Assembly: GCF_012271765.1 (NCBI RefSeq)
Contig: NZ_VRKO01000016.1
Location: forward strand, 248,001 to 312,000
Origin: Erwinia rhapontici
Lineage (GTDB): Bacteria > Pseudomonadota > Gammaproteobacteria > Enterobacterales > Enterobacteriaceae
Length of the DNA stretch: 64,000 nt
Direction: 5' to 3'
Below the pieces are notes generated by a model. The model saw only the letters and a list, made by a program, of their open reading frames with translations, ran no database searches and was not told the DNA's origin. The position numbers were made by a program, and so were the translations under genes. Shown in pieces: positions 17,301 to 28,047 of the stretch. The number at the start of each line of letters is the position of its first letter. Position 1 is the first letter of the stretch.

Positions 17301-17548
17301 GGGTGAGGCACGCCTCGTCCGGTGCGGAATAACAAGGGTCGGGCATGCCCGACCCCTACGGGTATTGCTGCAGGGGCGAGGCACGCCTCGTCCGGTGCGG
17401 AATAACAAGGGTCGGGCATGCCCGACCCCTACGAGTATTGTTGTTGGGGCGAGGCACGCCTCGTCCGGTGCGGAATAACAAGGGTCGCGCATGCCCGACC
17501 CCTACGGGTATTGCTGTAGGGGCGAGGCACGCCTCGCCCGCTGCGGGG
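17297..17548. repeat. Tandem array of palindromic repeats, 73-bp period
   Basis: GAGGCACGCCTC recurs at 17305, 17378, 17451 and 17524, exactly 73 bp apart. Each unit also carries a second palindrome around GGCATGCC (GGGTCGGGCATGCCCGACCC; in the third unit one base differs, GTCGCGCATG). The units therefore alternate two hairpins, like clustered REP/BIME elements. The array fills the gap between the convergent fepC and the synthetase gene. It may terminate both transcripts or protect their ends. Confidence 0.9.
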
Positions 17549-17561
17549 CGGTCCCCCTTCT

Positions 17562-20500
17562 TTACGCCAGGTCCTGGCACGCCTCCATCAGCCCAGCCAG
17601 CAATGGCCCCAGCGTCACCAGCGTTTCCGGTGACAGGATATCCATATGCTCGCAGGCCAGTTCGTGGATCTGCACTTGCTGAAGATAAGGCGCCCAGCTG
17701 TCTTTCACATCCATTCCCTCAGGCAGGGTATTTTTCGCCACAAACAGCGTGGCCTGCCCTTCAAAGCGTGGTGTCCTGGCGGTACTCAGGCGCTCAACCG
17801 CATCGGCATAGTTTGCGACGATAGTGCTGAACATTTCCGCCTTCTCTGCCAGTAACAGCGCATCGTCATCAGTGGAGGCCATAAACTCGGCCTCCTCGCG
17901 CGCCACTTCGGCACGCGCATCCTCTTCCGACGGGCTGGTCCAGTCCTGGCCTTCCGGCGGATAGGTATCCAGCAGCCCGAGGAAGTTCACCTGTTCTCCC
18001 TGCTGTTGCAAACGTGCCGCAATACCGTGGGCGAGGGTGCCGCCCAGCGAGTAGCCCAGTAAGTGATACGGACCGTGCGGCTGAATGCTGCGCAGCGTCG
18101 CCAGATGGCGTTCGCACATTTCATCCACACTTGCGCAGCGGGCAATCACGCCGTTCGGGCGTGGCGATTGCAGGCCAACAATCGGGAAATTGCCCCCGAG
18201 ATGACGCATCATGCCGGAGTACTGCCAGGCAAAGCCGGAAGCCGGGTGAATACAGAACAGCACCGGTCCTGTACCGCTGCGGAACGGCAGGCTTTCGCCG
18301 TTGGCACGGTTGTCCGCGTTCACGCCACGCGCGCTGTCATCCAGCAGGCGTGCCATGTTTTCGACGCTACGTGCGGCCATGATCTGCCCGATAGAGAGCG
18401 GTTGTGGCAGGCGACGGCGCAGCTCGGCGGCCAGGCGCATCGCCAGCAGCGAGTGCCCCCCCAGCGCGAAGAAGTCATCATCGGCATAGACCGTGTCACG
18501 CGCCAGCAGGCTGGAGAACAAGGTCACCAGCAGTTGCTCATGCAGGCCCTGTGCGGGACGACCTTCAGACTGCGGCGTCTGCGGCAACGGCAGGGACTTA
18601 CGGTCCAGCTTGCCGTTAGCGCTGAGCGGGAAGTGGTCCGTCAGCACATAGCTGACGGGCAGCATATGCGCCGGTAAGCGCTGTGCCACTTGCTGATGCA
18701 CAACGGCGGTATCCAGTGTGACACCGGGCTGTGCGATCAGCCACGCCACCAGCTGACGCGCATCGGCACCCACGGATGCCACACTGCCCAGTTCACGGGC
18801 GGCCACAACGGTCTGTGCCACGCCATCAACGGTTAACAATGCCTGTTCAATTTCGCCCAGCTCAATACGCTGCCCACGAATTTTCAGCTGATCGTCACTG
18901 CGTCCCAGATACTCAACGGCCCCGTTCTCCAGCCAGCGGGCAATGTCCCCGGTACGGTACATCCGTTCACCGTCGGCAAACGGGTCGGCGACGAAGCGTT
19001 GCGACGTCAGGTCGGCGCGATACAGATAGCCGTCTGCCAGCTGCACGCCGCACAGGTAGAGATCGCCCGCCACGCCGAGCGGCACCGGGCGCAGCAGCCC
19101 GTCGAGGATGCGCAGTTCCGTGTTCCACACCGGGTAACCAATCGGCACGCCTGCGCCGCTGCATTGTCGCAAGCTTTCGCCGCTGGCCGGATGGTATGTG
19201 ACATCAACGGCGGCTTCGGTTGGGCCATAGAGGTTGTGCAGCGGTGCCGCGATCAGCGCCTCATAGCTGGCGGCCAGATCGCAGGAGAGGGCTTCACCGC
19301 TACAGAACACGCGTTGCAGGCTGTGGCACCCTTTGTCGCTGCCATCACGGCTTTCCAGCGCGGTGACCCACGCGGCGAGCATCGAAGGCACAAAGTGCAT
19401 TGTCGTCACGGAATAATCTTCAATCAGCTGTACCAGCGCATCCGGATCGCGATGGGCTTCCGGCGGAGCCATCAGTAACTGAGCACCGACCATCAGCGGC
19501 CAGAAGAACTCCCACACGGAGACGTCGAAGCTGCACGGTGTTTTCTGCAACACCACGTCATTCGCCTCCATCGGGTATTCATCCTGCATCCACCACAGGC
19601 GGTTAACAATCGCCTGCTGACCGACCACCACGCCTTTCGGGCGCCCGGTCGATCCGGAGGTATACAGCACATACGCCGGACGCTGTGGATCGGCGGCAGG
19701 CAACGGATGCGTCGGCTGACGCTGTTCGTCTTCCAGCCGATCAAAGGCCAGAATCGGCCCCATCACTGCAAAGCGTGCGGCTAAGGTGCTTTCACTGATA
19801 ATCAGGCGTGGACGGGAGTCCTCCACCATCAGCGCAAGACGGTCGTCCGGATAACCGGTATCCAGCGGCAGCCAGGCGGCACCGGCCTGTAGAATGGCGG
19901 TCAGTGCCAGGCTCAGGCGTACCGAACGCGGCAGGGCAACGGCAACGATATCACCCGGTTGTACCCCGGCCTCAATCAGACGGTCGGCCAGCAGACGTGC
20001 CTGCTGCTGCATCTGGCGATAGGTCAGACGATGCTCGCTGTCCAGCAGGGCCAGCGCGTCTGGCGTGCGGTTAACCTGCTGTTCAATGGCCCCTTGCAGC
20101 GTGCCTGCGGCCACCGGGTAAGCGGTGTTATTGATGCTGGCAATCAGCGCCTGTTCGTCAGGGGTTTGCAGCTGCCAGCGTGCCAGCGGCAGGTCGGGCT
20201 GCGCCACCAACTGGGCAATCAGCATCAGCAGGCGCTCAGCAAAGCGTTGCGGATGTGGCACCGCATCGCGGTACTCCATCAGCAGATGCAGACGCTCACC
20301 CGGCAGCACCAGCAGGGTAAGCGGATAGTGGGTGTAACCCCGGTTGCTGATATGGTCGCAGCGCAGGCCATTGTGGCCCTGCAACAGGTCGGCGTTGTCC
20401 GGGTAGTTTTCCACCACCAGCAGGGTGTCAAACAGCGTACCGCTGCCGGCCAGCTGTTGGATCTCACCCAGGCCGAGATCGTCATGTTCGATCAGCTGGA

Positions 20501-23500
20501 TCTGCTGAGCCTGGTGATCGGCCAACTGATCGAGTAGCGGACGCTGGCTGTCGAAACGCACGCGCACAGGCAGGGTGTTACTGAACAGGCCAACGTGCTG
20601 CTCCTGGCCGTCAATCTGGCCGAAGCGACCGGAAACCGGTGAACCAAACACCACGTCCTGGTGGCCGCTTTCAATCGCCAGCTGCATTCCCCAGATGCCC
20701 TGCATCACGCTGTTCAGCGTCAGGCCCCGGCTGCGGCACAGTGCCAGCAGGCCGCGTTCCAGATCGGGTTCCAGTACCAGGTCCAGGTCGTGCACCGGAC
20801 CGTTATGGGTATCGTCACCAAACAGCAGCGTGGGACGCAAATCCTGCAACACCTGTTGCCACAGCTGGCGGGAGGCGTTGGCATCACGCGAGGTTAACTG
20901 ACGCACGATATCCGCGTAGCTGAAGCGGTGCGGCGTCAGGGCCTGCGGGCCGTGGTACAGCGCGGTAAACAGATCGCCTAAGATCACCGGCGTTGACCAG
21001 CCATCCACCACCAGGTGATGGGCATTCAGCATCAGTGTAAAGCGCTCGCTGTCAGCATGCTGCACCAGCAGTGCATGCAGCATCACCGGCTGGCTGAACA
21101 GATCCCGTGCCAGCTCGCGTTTCTCCAGCGCCAGTAACGCCTCGGTTTCTTCAGCGGCTGACAGGGCAGGGAGTACGTGGCGATCCAGCGTCCAGAGCGA
21201 CTGTTCCTGCGGGAGAGCCGGGATCAGTTGTAACGGCTGTAGCGCCTGTTCACTGTCAAAGCGGGCCGCCAGCTGCGGATGGTGACGGACCACCGCATCC
21301 AGTGCGGCACGCAGGCGATTCTCATCCAGCGCACCGCTAAAGCTCAGGCGCGTCAGTGAGTTATAGCTGCCGCTGCTGTCGGCGGTGGCGGCATGGAACA
21401 GCAACCCTTTTTGCAGCGGTAGCAGCGGCAGAACAGCGGCCAGCGGGCCATGACGCTCACCCAGCTGAACGACATCCTGCTGGCTGACTCCGTCAATGGC
21501 GACCTCGGCGGCCACTAAGGTATCCGCCGCTTCCTGTGGATGACGATGGGCGAAATCGCTCAGCGCATCGCAGGCACCGGCCAGCGCCAGGTGCAGGGCA
21601 TCAATATCCTGCTCGCTGAATACCCCATTCAGCCAGCCCCAGTTAACCGCCAGCTGCGGCAGCGCGCCGGTTTCATCCACGAAGATATTAATTTCCAGGC
21701 TGTGCAGCTGCGGCATGTCAGGTGACTGATGTACCGCAAAGGCATCGCGGAAATGTTTACGCGTCCGCTGTGGCGTCCACAGGCCCTCTGCGGCACTGAA
21801 ACGCCCGAGGTAGTTAAACAGCACTTCCGGCGCATGCTGCTGTGCCAGCGGCTGTAACTGGGTGGAACGCACCGCATCGAGATAGCGCAGCTGGCCGTAG
21901 CCAACGCCACGATCCGGCACGGCACGCAGCACACTTTTGACCGCGCGCAGGGCATCGCGCAGGCTGCCGCTATCGCCTTCATCCAGCGTGACCAGCAACG
22001 GGTACTCTGCGGTCAGCCAGCCAACGGTGCGGGCCAAATCATGGTCACCCGCCAGTTCGGCGCGGCCATGCGATTCCAGGGTGTAGCGCAGCTGGCTGAC
22101 CTTAAAGCGGTCGATCAGCGCCAGTGACAGTGCGCACAGCAGCGTCTCTTCCACGCTGGCACGATACTGCTGCGGCAGCGTGCTCAGCAGCGCCTGGGTC
22201 TGCGCCCCGTCGAGCAGCGTACGCTTCTCTTTCAGTTCGCTGTGGGTATCCTGCGGATGCAGCGCCCGCTGGCCGAGCAGCGGCACCGGATGCTGCAACA
22301 TGCTCTGCCAGAAAGGCAGCTCAGCGGCACGACGGGAGACGTTGCTTAACAGCGCAGCGGACCAGTCATGCAGTGATGTCTCTTCCGGCGGCAGGGTCAG
22401 CGGGGTGCCGCTGATGGCGGCCTCCGCTGCCTGACGCAGTTCATCCAGCAGTACACGCCAGGACACACCGTCCACCACCAGGTGATGGATCACCAGCACC
22501 AGGCCAAAGGCCCGCTCGTTCTGCTGGAGCAGCGTGGCCTGCATCATCACGCCGTTCTCCGGGTCGAGGCGGGTGACGGCGGCGTCGAAGGCATCTTCTG
22601 CGCAGGCTTCCGGGGCATCATGCAGCGGCTGGGCGGTGACCCAGCGGGTAAATCCGGCAGGACGAGGTTCACCCACCACCAGCTGCCCGTCACGGGTAAA
22701 GGCGGCCAGCGCCGGGTGTGCGCGGCTCAGCGTGGTCAGTGCCTGCTCAAGGTGAGCACGCTGCAATGCCTCAGGGACCTGCAGGAACACGCCGTGCGCA
22801 AAGCGCTGATTAATGCCGCCATGTTCGTTAAACCATTGCAGGATGGGTAAGCCGCTGATGGCACCGTGCTGCGCCACGTTATTGACGGCGGTGCGGGTGG
22901 TCAGCAGGGGCATATTTTGTGCCATACGTGCCGGGGTACGCTGGGCGAAGATATCGCGCGGACGCAGCAGATAACCCGCACGGCGGGCGGCCGTGCCCAG
23001 CCCCATCGCGGAAATACTGTCCCCGCCCAGCGCGAAGAAATCATCGTCAGCGCCGACGCGTTCCATTCCCAGCAGGTCAGCAACGGCCTGGCAGATCAGG
23101 GTTTCCTGTGCGCCCTGCGGCTCGCGTCCGGGTTTAAATGCCACCTGCTGCGGCTCAGGCAGGGCCTGGCGGTCAATTTTGCCGTTCACGTTCAGCGGCA
23201 GTTCATCCATCACCACCAGGATTGCGGGCACCATGTAGTCGGGCAGGGTGACTGCCAGTTTCGCCAGCAGTTTTGCGGATAACTGATCGTCGGCACGCAG
23301 GGCATCGTCATACACCGAGCAGTAGCCAATCAGGCGGTTGGTGGCACCGATAGGCTGAGCAATCACCACGGCGGTGCTGACCTCATCCAGCGCCACCAGC
23401 GCATTTTCCACTTCGCCCAGCTCAATACGGAAACCACGCACCTTGATCTGGTGGTCAACGCGGCCGATAAAGGCCAGCTGACCATCGCTGCGCCAGCGCA

Positions 23501-26102
23501 TCAGATCGCCGCTGCGGTACATCACTTCCCCCTCCAGGAACGGGTTAGCGACAAAACGCGCGGCGGTCAGATCCGGGCGACGCAGGTAGCCACGGGCAAT
23601 CCCGGTACCGGAAATGTACAGCTCGCCCACACAGCCGACCGGAACCGGACGCAGTTTGCTGTCCAGCAGCCACACCTGGGTGTTACCGACCGGGCGGCCA
23701 ATCACCGGCTGGTCAGAGACCATCACGCTGGCACCCAGGGTATCGATGGTGTACTCAGACGGGCCGTAATAGTTATGGATCTCCAGCTCCGGGTGCTGCT
23801 GCATCAGCTTCCACAGCGTTGGCGTCGCCGCCTCACCGCCGATCATCACAAACGCCGGACGATGGCTTTCCGGCTCAAACAGTCCGGCATCAATCATCTG
23901 TGAGAAGAAGGACGGGGTGATATCCAGCAGGTCAACCGGCACCTGTTTCATCTTCTGCAACAGCGCCCAGGCATCGCGGCGCAGTTCTTCGTCGAAGATA
24001 TTCAGCTCGCAGCCCATCATCATGCAGAACAGCGGTTCCCATGAGGAGTCGAAAGAGAAGGAGGCGGTGTGTCCGGTGCGCATACGGCGCGGCTGGCTGC
24101 GATGGAAGCGCTCAATCGCCGGGCCGAACAGGTTAGCCTGATGGGAAAGAAACAGGTTGAGCAGTCCGGCGTGAGTACTCATCACGCCTTTCGGGCGCCC
24201 GGTGGAACCGGAGGTGTAGATCATATACGCCAGGTGTTCACCACGCTGGGCAACACGGCGCTCGCTGTCGCTCACCGGGGTGGCAACGTGCGCATCACAG
24301 ACGGCCCGTACGGCAGCATCATCAATACAGAGATACTCACCGTCCGGCATCTGGGCCACGGTGCTGCTGTGCGTCAGCAGCAGCTGCGGTTGCGCGTCAT
24401 CGCACATCAGCGCCAGACGCTCACGCGGGTAGTCGAGGTCCAGCGGCATATAGGCGGCACCGCTGGCCAGCACACCGAAGATCGCCACCAGCGAATCAAC
24501 GGAGCGCGGGATACCAATAGCCACCACGTCTTCGGCACCCAGGCCGCGCGCAATCAGCTCGCGAGCCAGCTGCATGGCACGGGCAGAAAGCTGGCCGTAG
24601 GTCAGGCTGATATCGCCGCAGGCCACGGCGACCGCATCCGGCTGCGCGTCCACCTGGCGCTGTAACATTGCCAGAATCGACACCACACCTTCCGGCGGCG
24701 TGACGCTGATCCCCTGAGACCAGCGGGCAATTTGCTGCTGTTCATCGTCGGCAATCAGCGCCAGGCGGGAGAGCGCTTGCTGTGGCTGCTGCGCCAGCTG
24801 GTTTGCCAGGAACGCAATGCGTTCACCGTGCCAGGCCAGCGTTTGCGCATCATATTTCTCGGCGTTGGCGACCAGCGTGACCTGCAACTGGCCGCGCTGG
24901 AAGCCGATTTCAAACTCCAGATCGTCGACCGGGCCCATCGCCAGGGTGTGGCTGATGGCATCAATGCCGTCAAAGGACAGACTGTCGTGATAGACCTTCA
25001 GGTTGATCACCGGGCCATACAGCGACTGGCTGCTGCCGACCAGACCAAGGTCACGGCGCAGTTGTTCTGCCTCGTAACGTTGATGGCGGCGAACCTGTTT
25101 AATCTCGCTCTGTAAGGCGCGGCTGATATCGGCCAGCGTCATGCTGTCTTCAATATCCAGCAGCAGCGGCAGAACGTTGACGACCGGGCCGGTGGCGGCC
25201 AGCGCGGCGGAACCCATGCGGCGCATAAACGGGAAACCAATGCTCAGGCGGGATTCACCGCTGATGCGTGCCAGATAGGCGACCAGCAGGGCGCTGGCAA
25301 TTTCTGCCGGGGCGTTCTCCTGCAAACCGGGCTGAAGGGTCAGCGCCGCCAGCAGCGCCGGGGGCAGGGTCACCTGTTGTTTTAACGGTGCGCCGTGGGC
25401 GCTGGCGGGGAAGGTTTCGCTGGAGAGTGAAATTGCCGTCGGGAAGTGCTCTGCGTGCTGTTGCCAGAACAGGGCGGCACGTTCACAGGCGGGTGAATGC
25501 TGCCAGGCCTGATACTCAGCGACCACTTCGCCAAAGGAGATAAACGGCGATGCCGCCGGTGTTTCACCCGCACGCAACGCCTGATAGATCGCTGCCACGC
25601 GGCGTGTCAGGGCCTCAAAGCTGAAGCCGTCGAGCATCAGATGGTGGTAGCGCTGATACCAGAACCAGCGATCGTCACTCACGCGGATCATCAGCTGGCG
25701 GTACAGCGGGCGGGCACCGTCTGCGGGCAGATCGGCGGCCAGATCGGCCTGCATCAGGTCGTGCGCGGCCTGCACGGCATCGCTGCGTGGGCTGAAATCA
25801 ACCCATTCAACAGGCTGTACCTGTTCTGGGGTACGCGTATGAGGGAGTCGCTGCACGGCGCTGCCGTCATCAGAGAGGCCAAAGGTGGCCTGCACGGTAT
25901 CGGCTTCGGACATCGCCTGGCGGATCGCTCTATCCAGCATCGGGCGGTCAATATCGCCATGCAGTTCACTGTAGTGGGCAACGGCAAAGGTGTTTCTTGC
26001 GCTGGCGATCTGATCGGCGATCCAGATCCCCGGCTGCGCCGCAACCAGCGGATATTCGGTAAATTCGGCCTGTATTTCAGGCATGATCTGAGCTTCTGAC
26101 AC
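17562..26102 (-). CDS. Two-module siderophore NRPS (C-A-T-E-C-A-T-TE), EntF/CbsF/VabF-like
   Basis: This synthetase has 2846 residues; E. coli EntF has about 1290. Domains in order, with approximate residues: C1 (HHLMLDG, 154); A1 ([11 protein letters not shown], 631); T1 (GGDSI, 1027); E ([10 protein letters not shown], 1206; [23 protein letters not shown]); C2 (HHLVVDGWS, 1696); A2 (FDVSVWE, 2194); T2 (GGHSL, 2548); TE (GYSLGG, 2685; EHMD, 2818). The A2 pocket reads DVWHFSLVD, the serine code. The A1 pocket has aspartates at the positions equivalent to 278 and 331, which suggests a basic amino acid. The E domain has all seven core motifs, so the first residue should become D. GTG at 26102 (AGGA 9 bases upstream) is chosen over ATG at 26084. 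Expected product: cyclic trimer or fragments of DHB-D-(Lys/Arg/Orn)-L-Ser. Confidence 0.93.
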   Translation of the reverse strand: MSEAQIMPEIQAEFTEYPLVAAQPGIWIADQIASARNTFAVAHYSELHGDIDRPMLDRAIRQAMSEADTVQATFGLSDDGSAVQRLPHTRTPEQVQPVEWVDFSPRSDAVQAAHDLMQADLAADLPADGARPLYRQLMIRVSDDRWFWYQRYHHLMLDGFSFEALTRRVAAIYQALRAGETPAASPFISFGEVVAEYQAWQHSPACERAALFWQQHAEHFPTAISLSSETFPASAHGAPLKQQVTLPPALLAALTLQPGLQENAPAEIASALLVAYLARISGESRLSIGFPFMRRMGSAALAATGPVVNVLPLLLDIEDSMTLADISRALQSEIKQVRRHQRYEAEQLRRDLGLVGSSQSLYGPVINLKVYHDSLSFDGIDAISHTLAMGPVDDLEFEIGFQRGQLQVTLVANAEKYDAQTLAWHGERIAFLANQLAQQPQQALSRLALIADDEQQQIARWSQGISVTPPEGVVSILAMLQRQVDAQPDAVAVACGDISLTYGQLSARAMQLARELIARGLGAEDVVAIGIPRSVDSLVAIFGVLASGAAYMPLDLDYPRERLALMCDDAQPQLLLTHSSTVAQMPDGEYLCIDDAAVRAVCDAHVATPVSDSERRVAQRGEHLAYMIYTSGSTGRPKGVMSTHAGLLNLFLSHQANLFGPAIERFHRSQPRRMRTGHTASFSFDSSWEPLFCMMMGCELNIFDEELRRDAWALLQKMKQVPVDLLDITPSFFSQMIDAGLFEPESHRPAFVMIGGEAATPTLWKLMQQHPELEIHNYYGPSEYTIDTLGASVMVSDQPVIGRPVGNTQVWLLDSKLRPVPVGCVGELYISGTGIARGYLRRPDLTAARFVANPFLEGEVMYRSGDLMRWRSDGQLAFIGRVDHQIKVRGFRIELGEVENALVALDEVSTAVVIAQPIGATNRLIGYCSVYDDALRADDQLSAKLLAKLAVTLPDYMVPAILVVMDELPLNVNGKIDRQALPEPQQVAFKPGREPQGAQETLICQAVADLLGMERVGADDDFFALGGDSISAMGLGTAARRAGYLLRPRDIFAQRTPARMAQNMPLLTTRTAVNNVAQHGAISGLPILQWFNEHGGINQRFAHGVFLQVPEALQRAHLEQALTTLSRAHPALAAFTRDGQLVVGEPRPAGFTRWVTAQPLHDAPEACAEDAFDAAVTRLDPENGVMMQATLLQQNERAFGLVLVIHHLVVDGVSWRVLLDELRQAAEAAISGTPLTLPPEETSLHDWSAALLSNVSRRAAELPFWQSMLQHPVPLLGQRALHPQDTHSELKEKRTLLDGAQTQALLSTLPQQYRASVEETLLCALSLALIDRFKVSQLRYTLESHGRAELAGDHDLARTVGWLTAEYPLLVTLDEGDSGSLRDALRAVKSVLRAVPDRGVGYGQLRYLDAVRSTQLQPLAQQHAPEVLFNYLGRFSAAEGLWTPQRTRKHFRDAFAVHQSPDMPQLHSLEINIFVDETGALPQLAVNWGWLNGVFSEQDIDALHLALAGACDALSDFAHRHPQEAADTLVAAEVAIDGVSQQDVVQLGERHGPLAAVLPLLPLQKGLLFHAATADSSGSYNSLTRLSFSGALDENRLRAALDAVVRHHPQLAARFDSEQALQPLQLIPALPQEQSLWTLDRHVLPALSAAEETEALLALEKRELARDLFSQPVMLHALLVQHADSERFTLMLNAHHLVVDGWSTPVILGDLFTALYHGPQALTPHRFSYADIVRQLTSRDANASRQLWQQVLQDLRPTLLFGDDTHNGPVHDLDLVLEPDLERGLLALCRSRGLTLNSVMQGIWGMQLAIESGHQDVVFGSPVSGRFGQIDGQEQHVGLFSNTLPVRVRFDSQRPLLDQLADHQAQQIQLIEHDDLGLGEIQQLAGSGTLFDTLLVVENYPDNADLLQGHNGLRCDHISNRGYTHYPLTLLVLPGERLHLLMEYRDAVPHPQRFAERLLMLIAQLVAQPDLPLARWQLQTPDEQALIASINNTAYPVAAGTLQGAIEQQVNRTPDALALLDSEHRLTYRQMQQQARLLADRLIEAGVQPGDIVAVALPRSVRLSLALTAILQAGAAWLPLDTGYPDDRLALMVEDSRPRLIISESTLAARFAVMGPILAFDRLEDEQRQPTHPLPAADPQRPAYVLYTSGSTGRPKGVVVGQQAIVNRLWWMQDEYPMEANDVVLQKTPCSFDVSVWEFFWPLMVGAQLLMAPPEAHRDPDALVQLIEDYSVTTMHFVPSMLAAWVTALESRDGSDKGCHSLQRVFCSGEALSCDLAASYEALIAAPLHNLYGPTEAAVDVTYHPASGESLRQCSGAGVPIGYPVWNTELRILDGLLRPVPLGVAGDLYLCGVQLADGYLYRADLTSQRFVADPFADGERMYRTGDIARWLENGAVEYLGRSDDQLKIRGQRIELGEIEQALLTVDGVAQTVVAARELGSVASVGADARQLVAWLIAQPGVTLDTAVVHQQVAQRLPAHMLPVSYVLTDHFPLSANGKLDRKSLPLPQTPQSEGRPAQGLHEQLLVTLFSSLLARDTVYADDDFFALGGHSLLAMRLAAELRRRLPQPLSIGQIMAARSVENMARLLDDSARGVNADNRANGESLPFRSGTGPVLFCIHPASGFAWQYSGMMRHLGGNFPIVGLQSPRPNGVIARCASVDEMCERHLATLRSIQPHGPYHLLGYSLGGTLAHGIAARLQQQGEQVNFLGLLDTYPPEGQDWTSPSEEDARAEVAREEAEFMASTDDDALLLAEKAEMFSTIVANYADAVERLSTARTPRFEGQATLFVAKNTLPEGMDVKDSWAPYLQQVQIHELACEHMDILSPETLVTLGPLLAGLMEACQDLA

Positions 26103-26140
26103 GGTGGCAATTCCTGTCGTAAGAGGTAAAAACTGATCCC

Positions 26141-26170
26141 GTAGGGGCGACCTTTTTTCCGGTCGACCCG
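26141..26170. repeat. REP-like palindrome between ybdZ and the NRPS gene
   Basis: GTAGGGGCGACC and GGTCGACCCG flank a T-rich loop. The same family is seen near 36944, 37013 and 38338. It is in the 74-bp gap inside the fes-ybdZ-NRPS operon, where such hairpins often modulate expression of the downstream gene. Confidence 0.7.
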
Positions 26171-26176
26171 GGCTGG

Positions 26177-26389
26177 CTAACCTGCCGTTTTCAGCACGGC
26201 GGGGCGCATGTCGTGCCAGTTTTCTTCGATGTAACGAATACATTCGGCGCGGGTATCCGGGCCGCTCACGGCCTTCCAGCCAGCAGGAACGTCGGAAAAC
26301 GCTGGCCACAGGCTGTATTGCTGGCGTGCATTGAGCAGCACCAGGAAGTCGAGGGTTTCATCGTCGAAGGGATTTTGTTGTTCGGTCAT
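26177..26389 (-). CDS. ybdZ: MbtH-like protein (YbdZ)
   Basis: This 70-residue protein has the MbtH signature: [26 protein letters not shown], then VPAGW and the C-terminal [11 protein letters not shown]. MbtH-like proteins bind adenylation domains of NRPSs and are often needed for their activity. The reading frame is open upstream, but the family N terminus ([11 protein letters not shown]) fixes the start at 26389, 1 bp after the fes stop. Confidence 0.95.
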   Translation of the reverse strand: MTEQQNPFDDETLDFLVLLNARQQYSLWPAFSDVPAGWKAVSGPDTRAECIRYIEENWHDMRPAVLKTAG

Positions 26390-26390
26390 G

Positions 26391-27740
26391 TTAATTACCT
26401 GTCTTTCCAGAATAGGGAGGTGTAATAAAGTCGGCGAGTAGCCAGCGTAAGCCGTCCAGCAGCCCGCCGCGCCAGCACAGGGCATCATGCCCGCCGGAGA
26501 AAATTCGGAAATTAATGTCATGCCCGCCCGGGAGCAGCGCCTGACGCATCTGTTGGTTAACCCAGGCCATATCGGCTTCGCGATCGCCCGCTTCCTGGAA
26601 GATCTTTAAGCGGCTGGCCGGCAGTACACCCTTGATCGCCTGCCCGGTCAGCCAGCCCATCTCCTGCTCACCGGCTTCGGAAAAGTGGGTGACCAGGCGG
26701 ACGTTTGGCCACCAGAAGGAGCCAGACTGGCTGAGGATGCGGCCAAAGCGCCCGGGCCAGTGCAGCCCGGCATACATCGCCGCCAGGCCGCCGTAACTTT
26801 GCCCGGCGACCACGGTACGGTCGGCCTCTTCACTGAATTCCACACGGCTGCGCGCCAGCGGCAGCAATTCCTGCTGCACCGCCTGCCAGAATTCAGCATT
26901 GCAGGGCAGCTCTTTTTCGCGCCAGTCACCGTTAATCACATCAATCAACAGCCAGCAGGCGGCGGGCAGATGGCCGCTGTCGGTTTCGGCATGCAGCGCG
27001 GAATAAAGCGGTTGTCCGTCTGCCCAGTTCTGTCCATCCAGCAGAATCACCAGCGGGCGCTGCTCTGGGATCGCTGTACTGCCCGTGGTATAGAGCCAGA
27101 TACGGCGCTGATTCCCCAGCAGGGCGCTGTCCCAGGTAAATTGTTGCAGCTGGTGGTTATCGGGGTGTATCGGCTGTCCGCTGTCCAGCGCGTGCCACGC
27201 AGACTGGTCCGGCGCCGCGGGCATATGCGCGGCCGACAGCGCGTGCCCGCGGCTGTTGAGGTGGGCACAGCTGCGATTTAACGGGTCGGCAATCGCCAGC
27301 GGGAACAGAGATATCCACCATTCGCGCTGTTGTTTGCGGCGTGTGTCGTCATCGGTGCTAAAAGTGGGGGGGAGTTGCTCAGCGTTTACCGGGATCAGGC
27401 TGTAACTGCCACGCCAGTGCTCATCAATCTCCGTTGACCAGTGCCAGACATCGGTTCCCGCCAGGCGTTGCAAACTTTGCGGCTGCGGGCTGTGGTGGTC
27501 GGTCACGCAGTTAATATCCACATAAACCTGATGTATTGCAGAGCGGGTTTCGTCACCTGCCGGGTCACGCCAGAAATAGTTCATCCGGACTGTTCCTTCA
27601 GCAAAGGCTTCAACCAGTGGCGTGCCATGTTGCGCAATGTGCTGCCACCAGCTCTCTTCACCCACGTTATCGGCGGCCAGCAGCTGTGCTGCATGACCTG
27701 CGGGCTGACGCATCGGCCATAATGTGTGCCGTGTTGTCAC
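26391..27740 (-). CDS. fes: Ferric-siderophore esterase Fes
   Basis: This 449-residue protein has the Fes N-terminal domain (YVDINCVTDHHSPQPQSLQRLAGTDVWHWSTEI) and an esterase domain. The nucleophile is in VVAGQSYGGLAAMYAGLHWPGRFG and the histidine in GGHDALCWRGGL. Fes hydrolyses the tri-serine lactone of the imported ferric siderophore in the cytoplasm, which releases iron. Its presence suggests that the product made by the two-module NRPS is cyclised or an oligo-ester of serine. The protein is longer than E. coli Fes (about 400), mainly by a short N-terminal extension. Confidence 0.93.
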   Translation of the reverse strand: MTTRHTLWPMRQPAGHAAQLLAADNVGEESWWQHIAQHGTPLVEAFAEGTVRMNYFWRDPAGDETRSAIHQVYVDINCVTDHHSPQPQSLQRLAGTDVWHWSTEIDEHWRGSYSLIPVNAEQLPPTFSTDDDTRRKQQREWWISLFPLAIADPLNRSCAHLNSRGHALSAAHMPAAPDQSAWHALDSGQPIHPDNHQLQQFTWDSALLGNQRRIWLYTTGSTAIPEQRPLVILLDGQNWADGQPLYSALHAETDSGHLPAACWLLIDVINGDWREKELPCNAEFWQAVQQELLPLARSRVEFSEEADRTVVAGQSYGGLAAMYAGLHWPGRFGRILSQSGSFWWPNVRLVTHFSEAGEQEMGWLTGQAIKGVLPASRLKIFQEAGDREADMAWVNQQMRQALLPGGHDINFRIFSGGHDALCWRGGLLDGLRWLLADFITPPYSGKTGN

Positions 27741-27827
27741 GATAATTTTCCTTAATTTACATTTAATTACTTAAAAGGAGGGACTTTAATCTCTCTTACA
27801 GTAAATGACGCTAATACAAATAGTATT

Positions 27828-27846
27828 GAGAATAGTTTGCATTTGC
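27828..27846. promoter_or_regulatory. Candidate Fur site shared by fes and the first receptor gene
   Basis: GAGAATAGTTTGCATTTGC matches a Fur box only partly (about 11 of 19), but the surrounding block is repeated upstream of the second receptor gene (30501-30550). It lies in the 307-bp divergent gap between fes and the receptor. E. coli has a shared Fur site between fes and fepA in the same place. Confidence 0.55.
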
Positions 27847-27966
27847 AATAAGATGCGTCGCAACTTTCTTAAGGGCCTGTAAGTTGTACGTAAATATCGG
27901 TTTTCTTAAGAAGGGCAGAAGAATCGACGAAAGTAGTGGCAAACGTGATTCTCACATTTCACCGCG

Positions 27967-27993
27967 GCCAATCAGTTCTCCTTAACAATTGGC
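27967..27993 (+). other. Conserved leader hairpin of the first receptor gene
   Basis: GCCAAT and ATTGGC form a 6-bp stem 81 bases before the start codon. A GGG and then T-rich sequence follow (eight T at 28007-28014). The same leader hairpin occurs 82 bases before the second receptor gene. It could act in attenuation or be an sRNA or protein target. Confidence 0.45.
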
Positions 27994-28047
27994 GGGTTTT
28001 AACGGGTTTTTTTTATCAGCAAATCTGTTCAGACGGGATACCAGAAC

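Noticed and set aside
17297-17548. CRISPR-like array
   Set aside because: The repeats are themselves palindromic and the whole 73-bp unit is repeated; there are no unique spacers of constant length and no cas genes.
17345-17824. Open frame of about 159 codons through the repeat array
   Set aside because: The product is made of translated repeats (MPDPYGYCCRGEARL...) and then runs antisense to the NRPS thioesterase.
26103-26309. N-terminal extension of the NRPS frame up to 26309
   Set aside because: It overlaps ybdZ, is arginine-rich and unlike any C domain; a GTG with a ribosome binding site at 26102 fits the family N terminus.
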